Below are positions 1 to 3,882 of a stretch of DNA of 5,816 bases, in pieces (the first letter of the stretch is position 1; each line of letters starts with the position of its first letter). The stretch is from Halovenus sp. (lineage in GTDB: Archaea > Halobacteriota > Halobacteria > Halobacteriales > Haloarculaceae). The position numbers were made by a program, and so were the translations under genes. The stretch lies in assembly GCA_028274925.1 (NCBI GenBank), contig JAQCNR010000191.1:1-5816 (forward strand), written 5' to 3'. The notes under the pieces are model-generated. The model had not been told where the DNA came from. It searched no databases and saw only the letters and a program-made list of their open reading frames with translations.

Positions 1-452
1 CCGAACAGGGGCGGGCAGTCGCGGCGGCGTTCACCGACGAACGAGACCAGTCGCGTGTCGAGTTTCTTCCGGGGGCCGAGCGCGTACTGACAGCGGCCAG
101 CGACCAGTATCAGACGGCGGTTATCACCAACGGCGCGGCTGACGCACAGCGACAGAAAATCGAGGCGCTCGGAATCGACACCCTCGTCGAAACGGTGGTC
201 GTCGCGGGTGCCGACTCTCCGCCAAAGCCTGCGACAAAGCCGTTCGAGCAGGTATTGACGCGTCTTGGCGTCGACCCTGCCCGAGCAGTCCACGTCGGTG
301 ATTCCCTCGACACCGACGTTGCAGGGGCTAACGCAGTTGGGATGTCGTCCGTCTGGATTGGCCAGGGCGAGCCAGCGAAGAGTAAGCCAGCCAACGTCGT
401 CGAATCCACAAAAGAACTGCTTGAACTGCCGTGGCTACGGTCGTCCGGTTGA
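1..452 (+). CDS. HAD-superfamily hydrolase (subfamily IA type), C-terminal part
   Basis: The frame is open from base 3 to the TGA at 450-452, giving 149 visible residues; the N-terminus lies upstream of the window. Three HAD motifs are visible: motif II in VITNG (Thr about visible residue 42), motif III lysine in the PPKPATKPF stretch (about residue 75), and motif IV GDSLDTDVAGA (Asp100 and Asp105) followed by the usual A-N-A-V-G-M. The nucleophile DxD motif and the start of the cap domain are missing because the window begins inside the gene. Such proteins are mostly soluble, Mg-dependent small-molecule phosphatases or 2-haloacid dehalogenases, and the substrate cannot be told from this fragment. 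The gene converges on the lipoprotein gene with a 36-base spacer. That spacer and the stop codon beyond it contain a weak dyad (TGGCT at 480-484, AGCCA at 491-495) that might help termination. Family assignment is secure; specific function is unknown. Confidence 0.88.
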   Translation, partial: EQGRAVAAAFTDERDQSRVEFLPGAERVLTAASDQYQTAVITNGAADAQRQKIEALGIDTLVETVVVAGADSPPKPATKPFEQVLTRLGVDPARAVHVGDSLDTDVAGANAVGMSSVWIGQGEPAKSKPANVVESTKELLELPWLRSSG

Positions 453-488
453 ACCGCGGCGTGGTTACCGGGCGGTCGATGGCTTGTG

Positions 489-1253
489 TCAGCCACGACG
501 AATAGTCACGGACAAATCGCCGCTGTCTTCTTCGATTGTCGCCAGTTCGATTGGCGAGGATTGGTCTGCGCCGTCAACGAACAGCCACTGATTCAGTCCC
601 GACCGTGTCCTGGACTGGTCACCGACCGATCCCTCCGATTGGCTGGTCAGCGTGAGGTCGAAAGACTCCCCGAGTGGGCCAACCGCGCCGCCGTCGGTCC
701 GATTATTGTCCCACCCCCAGATGACAGATTCCGAGTCGCCGAGGTCGCCGCTATCCGTTTGATACGGGTCAAGGTCGCCGTAGCCCGAACCTGGGCGGCC
801 GTCTTGAACCTGCCATTGTGCGTCGCTCACACCGGTGATGGTCATCGGGACGGCGCCGCCGCTGCCGGCCGTGGACCTGGCATCACCGTTGATGACGACG
901 AGGCTCAGTGTGTCGCTGGTCGTATCTCGATAACAGAAAGTTACCGTCGCGTTGTTCGTCGCCAGTTCGTCCGGAGTGCTAGCGCTGCCACTAACATTTG
1001 TGTCGTAGGCGTAGTAAGCCGACACAGACTGGTCGGCTTCGACCGGACGAACACAGTGCGTGGTCCCATCTGGCGCCCCAACTGTAATCTCCTCGTCTCC
1101 GCAACCGTTATCTTGGCTCTCGCTCGTGTCGTTGCTACTACAGCCAGCAAGTCCCCCTGCTGTCACCGCTGCCGTCGTGCACAGAATTTGGCGTCTGCTA
1201 ATCGAGACAGTTGAATTCGTGAGCCTGTCTCCGTCAGTGTGGCCCGATACCAT
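489..1253 (-). CDS. Tat-exported putative lipoprotein of unknown function
   Basis: The gene encodes 254 residues. A twin-arginine signal (SISRRQIL, Arg20-Arg21) is followed by a short Ala/Thr/Gly hydrophobic stretch and a lipobox LAGC with the predicted lipidated Cys38. This is the usual haloarchaeal arrangement for a lipoprotein secreted folded through Tat and anchored outside the membrane. The mature part begins with a Ser/Asp/Glu-rich linker. It continues as a Thr/Ser/Val-rich, probably beta-sandwich region (about 55-125, with Cys51, Cys67 and Cys107) and then a Gly/Asp-rich region with G-W-D-N-N (about 180-184) and alternating hydrophobics (197-205). No catalytic motif is recognised and no further transmembrane segment is seen. 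The start is supported by a TATA box centred about 26 bases upstream, which implies a leaderless mRNA. It could be a solute-binding or surface-adhesion protein, but nothing in the sequence proves either. The neighbours give no functional hint. Confidence 0.8.
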   Translation of the reverse strand: MVSGHTDGDRLTNSTVSISRRQILCTTAAVTAGGLAGCSSNDTSESQDNGCGDEEITVGAPDGTTHCVRPVEADQSVSAYYAYDTNVSGSASTPDELATNNATVTFCYRDTTSDTLSLVVINGDARSTAGSGGAVPMTITGVSDAQWQVQDGRPGSGYGDLDPYQTDSGDLGDSESVIWGWDNNRTDGGAVGPLGESFDLTLTSQSEGSVGDQSRTRSGLNQWLFVDGADQSSPIELATIEEDSGDLSVTIRRG

Positions 1254-1284
1254 ACCCCGAGTTTGTCTAATGACAATATAAAAA
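1254..1284 (-). promoter_or_regulatory. Promoter of the lipoprotein gene, probably leaderless
   Basis: Read on the minus strand, TTTTATATT (complement of 1275-1283) is a good archaeal TATA box. Its centre near 1279 lies about 26 bases from the A of the ATG at 1253. This is the normal distance from TATA to transcription start, so transcription should begin at or next to the start codon. No Shine-Dalgarno sequence is needed, and none is seen. Confidence 0.6.
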
Positions 1285-1351
1285 CTGGCCCGTAGCTATC
1301 AGTAATTGAATACGGAGTCTGAAGAGACGGTACCGCGCCACACACCGCATC

Positions 1352-1370
1352 GAGAAAGGAAAGAGAAGAA
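1352..1370 (-). terminator. Possible polypyrimidine terminator after the zinc-finger gene
   Basis: The plus strand carries an unbroken 19-base purine run here. The minus-strand transcript therefore has a T/C-only tract 23-41 bases after the zinc-finger stop codon. Archaeal termination commonly uses T-rich tracts without a hairpin. The C interruptions make this weaker than a pure T-run, so it is tentative. The rest of the 139-base gap (1254-1392) holds only the lipoprotein promoter. Confidence 0.25.
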
Positions 1371-1392
1371 TCCCCCCGGAAAGCGGCCGATT

Positions 1393-1629
1393 CTACGGCG
1401 TCTGAAGCCGTACGTCGGTTACCTGATGGATGTCGTCGCCAATACCTTCACCATCACATTCTGATTCGGGACACCGATAGTGCCACCCATCCTCGGTGGC
1501 GGTCCGCTCCGCAAACCGGTTTCCACACCGGTCACAGAAGAGGTCCCCATCCTCGCAGTTGTCCTGATGCAGGTCGAGTTCGAGTTCGGAACTGAATGTC
1601 CGCTTGCAGTTACGACACGTATGTGGCAT
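1393..1629 (-). CDS. Small protein with two zinc-binding modules
   Basis: The gene encodes 78 residues with eight plausible zinc ligands in two groups. The first is Cys5-x2-Cys8-x12-His21-x3-Cys25, a C2HC-type finger with the hydrophobic/acidic helix between (FSSELELDLH). The second is Cys32-x2-Cys35-x17-Cys53-x4-Cys58, a zinc-ribbon-like module containing D-G-W-H-Y. A short acidic tail follows. Haloarchaea encode many such micro-proteins. From memory, this one resembles the group labelled HVO_2901 family zinc finger protein, but I could not check that. It may bind nucleic acid or mediate protein contacts; the role is unknown. The ATG is supported by a TATA box about 27 bases upstream, giving a leaderless transcript. 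It lies 139 bases ahead of the lipoprotein gene on the same strand, but that gene has its own promoter, so they need not be co-transcribed. Confidence 0.82.
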   Translation of the reverse strand: MPHTCRNCKRTFSSELELDLHQDNCEDGDLFCDRCGNRFAERTATEDGWHYRCPESECDGEGIGDDIHQVTDVRLQTP

Positions 1630-1660
1630 ACTCGAAGATACCGTGTTCTCTCATAAAATT
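1630..1660 (-). promoter_or_regulatory. Promoter of the zinc-finger gene, probably leaderless
   Basis: On the minus strand AATTTTATGA (complement of 1651-1660) contains a TATA-like TTTTAT. Its centre near 1656 is about 27 bases from the ATG at 1629. The spacing predicts transcription starting at the start codon, as for the lipoprotein gene. No Shine-Dalgarno motif lies just before the ATG. Confidence 0.5.
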
Positions 1661-1801
1661 GTACCGGAACGTTTACTCATGGCGGTTCTGCTCTGTTACA
1701 CCCCAAATCCGCAGGACAGCAACCGAATATATCGGCGGATTATCTCGCTACACGCGAGCAATTACCACGGACTATAAATCCCAACGTACCCCTCCTGAGA
1801 G

Positions 1802-1920
1802 CGATGTAGTCCCTCCGCGACAACCGAGTCCAACTGGGGTTGGCCGAGCGGCGTGGCTAGACGACCTGACGGTCGGAACTGGACGCTGTAGCCCCACATA
1901 CCGGAAACAAATTCCGGTAA
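1802..1920 (+). ncRNA. Candidate structured small RNA
   Basis: A TATA-like TATAAAT (1773-1779) would place a transcript start near 1802. Downstream the sequence folds by eye. GGGGTT (1836-1841) pairs with AGCCCC (1890-1895) with one G-U. Inside it CGGCGT (1849-1854) pairs with ACGCTG (1883-1888) with one G-U, and CGACC (1862-1866) pairs with GGTCG (1871-1875). Between the two inner stems lies a symmetric 7/7 internal loop. A perfect 8-base-pair hairpin, TACCGGAA-ACAAA-TTCCGGTA (1899-1919), follows immediately. A competing hairpin CCAAC-TGGG-GTTGG (1830-1843) would break the outer stem. There is no tRNA T-arm, and I recognise no SRP or RNase P signature. There is no T-tract at the end. The element could instead be operator DNA or chance. 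Confidence 0.25.
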
Positions 1921-2072
1921 GAGTGACGGCCGACGCGTGAGTCAGTAGCGAGTGCTATCAGAACCGCGTGACGAGAGCCAAATTACAGCATTGTACCAGT
2001 CGACTGCCTCGAAAGAACTGGCAATTTACTCCGGTACATCAGAAGGGTGGCGGTATTCACCGAGAGAGCGTG

Positions 2073-2117
2073 GATAAAGTGTGTGAAGACACAGTAGGTA
2101 CGTAACGCGGCAGTTAC
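2073..2117 (+). promoter_or_regulatory. Putative promoter/operator of the siroheme reductase operon
   Basis: GATAAAG (2073-2079) is the best TATA-like element upstream of the operon and predicts a start near 2102, giving a leader of about 74 bases. Two dyads sit around it. TGTGT-GAAG-ACACA (2080-2093) lies directly downstream of the TATA element. GTAAC-N6-GTTAC (2102-2117) lies at the predicted start. Dyads in these positions are typical of repressor sites that block polymerase, so control by a sulfur- or nitrogen-responsive regulator is plausible. The regulator is not in this window. The TATA match is imperfect, so the promoter position is uncertain. Confidence 0.35.
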
Positions 2118-2140
2118 ACAGACTGTCGACGAGCAAATCT

Positions 2141-2179
2141 ATGAGTACGGACATCTGTCACCACGGTGGTCTGGCATGA
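2141..2179 (+). CDS. Possible 12-codon upstream ORF overlapping the reductase start
   Basis: An ATG at 2141 opens a 12-codon frame (MSTDICHHGGLA). Its TGA at 2177-2179 overlaps the reductase ATG at 2176-2178 as ATGA. This is the classical arrangement for translational coupling. The peptide contains Cys-His-His. No good ribosome site precedes the ATG, and the frame is short enough to arise by chance, so this is only a candidate leader peptide. Confidence 0.2.
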   Translation: MSTDICHHGGLA

Positions 2180-3882
2180 ATACGGTCGAAGAGTGGAAAG
2201 AAAAGAAACACCCCCTCGATGTCATCGAGGATGTCAAGCGGTACGCCGAGGAGGGCATGTCCTTCGAGGAAATCGCCGAATCAGAAGGCGACGGTGAGTT
2301 CGAGCGCCTGAAGTGGGCCGGGATGTACACCCACGGCGTTCACGACGATTACTACATGATGCGGACGAAAGCCCCCGGTGGCTATCTCACACCCGAACAG
2401 GCGGAGGTTATCGGCGAGATGGCGACCAAACACTCCACCGCTCCCGACGAACACGGCGGGGAGGAACAGAACGATATCTGGGGCGACGCCTACCTCGACA
2501 TCACGACCCGACAGGATATCCAGAAACACTGGATCGAAATCGAGGATGTCCCGGAAATCTGGGCCAAGTACGACGAGGTTGGCCTGACGACGATTCAGGG
2601 CTGTGGTGACTCGGCCCGGAACGTACTCGGCTGTCCGGTTGCTGGCGTCTCTGACCACGAAGTCTTCAACGCGCAGCCAGTCATCGAAGCCGTCTCGGAC
2701 TTTTTCACCGAGAACCGGGAGTTCGCGAACCTTCCCCGGAAGTTCAAGATGACTATCACTGGCTGCAAGCACGACTGCGCCCAATCACAGATCAACGACG
2801 TGGGCATGACGCCCGCGAAGAAGGAAGTTGATGGCGAGTGGAAGTACGGCTTTCACGTCAAAGTCGGCGGCGGCCTCTCCGATGGCCCGCGAATGGCCTC
2901 GCCGCTGGACGTATTTGTCCTGCCGGAGGACGCCGTGGAGTTCACCCGTGCCGTTGCCCAGACGTTCAAAGAACTGGGCGACCGGAACAACCGCGGTGTC
3001 TGCCGGATGCGCTATCTCGTCCAGCAGATGGGTCCCGAAAACTTCGAGCAGGCGATTCGAGACCGCAGCGAGATCGATTTCCACGAGCGTGGTATCGACC
3101 TCACCGAGGGCTACACCGGCGACCACGTCGGTGTCCACGACCAGAAACAGGACGGTCTGAAGTTCGTCGGTTTCAACGTCATCGCCGGTCGGATGGGTGG
3201 CGACGAGTTCGCCGAGGCCGCCCGCGCGGCCGAAAAGTACGGTACCGACGAGGCCTCGCTGCGAATCGCAACCGACCAGAACTTCGTGCTGACACACATC
3301 AAAGAGGAGAACGTCGGCAAACTGATGAACGAGACGTTTGCCCGCAAGTACAAGCCCGACCCCGGGCCGTTCTCTCGCGGTGCAGTCGGCTGCACCGGCT
3401 CTGAGTTCTGTAATTACGGTATCATCGAGACGAAAAATCGCGTCCGTCGCTGGGCGAAAGCACTCGACAAGCGCATCGACACGCCGGATGACGTTGATGT
3501 CGTCCGGATGCACATGTCAGGCTGTTCGGCCTCCTGTGCACAGCCACAGATTGCCGATATCGGCTTCCGCGGCGAGACGGTCCAACTCGACGACCCCGAA
3601 GGCACGACGAACGAGGAAGGCGACAACATCGTCGAAGGAATGGACTTCGGCCTCGGCGGCGCGCTGGGGACGGACAACGAATTCCTCGACTGGGTCGAGA
3701 GCGCTGTGCCGGCGAGTGCGGTGATCCCCGCGCTCGAACAGTTGTTCGACGCCTATGCCGACGAGCGCCACGAGGGCGAACGCTTCTACGACTGGTGTCG
3801 GCGCACCGACAACGACCGCCTGCGAACGATCATGCAAGGAGCAGACGCCAACGTTTCCGGAGGTGTCGCACATGGCGACTGA
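2176..3882 (+). CDS. nirA: NirA-family siroheme/[4Fe-4S] reductase, probably assimilatory sulfite reductase
   Basis: The gene encodes 568 residues, the usual length for the monomeric NirA family (two ferredoxin-like half-domains plus two nitrite/sulfite reductase repeats). The siroheme-bridged [4Fe-4S] cluster ligands are Cys406-x5-Cys412 (GCTGSEFC) and Cys450-x3-Cys454 (SGCSASC). The likely anion-binding quartet is Arg63 (MMRTKAPGG), Arg148 (GDSARNV), Lys189 and Lys191 (LPRKFK). Known nitrite reductases of plants and cyanobacteria have Lys-aromatic-Asn at the last two positions, while sulfite reductases have Lys-x-Lys, so the sequence favours sulfite. Either substrate is reduced by six electrons in the cytoplasm. 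Tyr51 (KWAGMY) and Cys143 (GCGD) match the cross-linked pair of M. tuberculosis NirA. The start uses a weak GGTGGT ribosome site (2165-2170), and no in-frame ATG lies upstream. The downstream electron-donor gene overlaps the stop. No nitrate reductase or transporter is in the window. Databases may call it ferredoxin-nitrite reductase; the symbol here names the family, not the substrate. Confidence 0.9.
   Translation: MNTVEEWKEKKHPLDVIEDVKRYAEEGMSFEEIAESEGDGEFERLKWAGMYTHGVHDDYYMMRTKAPGGYLTPEQAEVIGEMATKHSTAPDEHGGEEQNDIWGDAYLDITTRQDIQKHWIEIEDVPEIWAKYDEVGLTTIQGCGDSARNVLGCPVAGVSDHEVFNAQPVIEAVSDFFTENREFANLPRKFKMTITGCKHDCAQSQINDVGMTPAKKEVDGEWKYGFHVKVGGGLSDGPRMASPLDVFVLPEDAVEFTRAVAQTFKELGDRNNRGVCRMRYLVQQMGPENFEQAIRDRSEIDFHERGIDLTEGYTGDHVGVHDQKQDGLKFVGFNVIAGRMGGDEFAEAARAAEKYGTDEASLRIATDQNFVLTHIKEENVGKLMNETFARKYKPDPGPFSRGAVGCTGSEFCNYGIIETKNRVRRWAKALDKRIDTPDDVDVVRMHMSGCSASCAQPQIADIGFRGETVQLDDPEGTTNEEGDNIVEGMDFGLGGALGTDNEFLDWVESAVPASAVIPALEQLFDAYADERHEGERFYDWCRRTDNDRLRTIMQGADANVSGGVAHGD
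3859..3865 (+). promoter_or_regulatory. Strong ribosome binding site fixing the start of the second operon gene
   Basis: GGAGGTG is fully complementary to the 3' end of archaeal 16S rRNA and ends six bases before the ATG at 3872. It lies inside the end of the reductase gene. It decides between this ATG and a longer open frame that reaches back to 3755. The extra 39 residues of that longer frame are Thr/Ala-rich and simply shadow the reductase coding sequence. Confidence 0.85.

Larger units (their letters stand above)
1630..2175. other. 546-base divergent intergenic region without a protein gene
   Basis: This lies between the divergently transcribed zinc-finger gene and the siroheme reductase operon. 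Open frames here have basic, Arg/Ser/Thr/Tyr-rich composition unlike the acidic neighbouring proteins and are taken as chance. What can be seen: the zinc-finger promoter at the left end; a dyad CTCGC-TACAC-GCGAG (1744-1758); a TATA-like element (1773-1779); a hairpin cluster (1830-1919); a repeated CGCGTGA (1934-1940 and 1965-1971, 31 bases apart); the palindrome CAGTCGACTG (1997-2006); and TGTACC (1992-1997) facing GGTACA (2033-2038). The operon promoter region occupies the right end. It is long for a haloarchaeal spacer, which suggests either a small RNA gene or complex regulation. Confidence 0.6.

Noticed and set aside
480..495. Hairpin TGGCT-N6-AGCCA as a bidirectional terminator between convergent genes
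   Set aside because: The stem is only five base pairs, has no adjacent T-tract and overlaps the lipoprotein stop codon. It is too weak to list as a feature.
486..1214. Long open frame of 242 codons antisense to the lipoprotein gene
   Set aside because: The opposite strand has a clear Tat signal, lipobox and promoter. This frame has an Arg/Ala/Val-rich composition with no motif and is an antisense shadow.
1834..1895. tRNA-like string (TTGGCCGAGCGGC resembles the 5' part of a Ser/Leu tRNA)
   Set aside because: No T-arm consensus (GGTTCRANNCC), no anticodon arm of the right geometry and no matching seven-base acceptor stem follow.
1923..1929. Possible box C/D guide RNA using CTGA at 1866-1869
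   Set aside because: No convincing C box (RTGATGA) lies at a suitable distance. GTGACGG differs at key positions and lies on the wrong side.
1596..1940. Open frame of 114 codons on the plus strand
   Set aside because: Its composition is basic and rich in Arg, Ser, Thr and Tyr, unlike the acidic neighbours. It overlaps the zinc-finger start region and the hairpin cluster and has no ribosome site or motif.
2785..3513. 242-codon antisense frame inside the siroheme reductase gene, with others at 2281-2784 and 3517-4257
   Set aside because: Long antisense frames are expected in GC-rich coding sequence. The plus-strand frame has unmistakable reductase motifs throughout, and the antisense proteins show none.
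3755..3871. Upstream extension of the FrhB-like protein by 39 residues
   Set aside because: The extension merely re-reads the reductase 3' end in another frame. A strong GGAGGTG six bases before the ATG at 3872 fixes the start.
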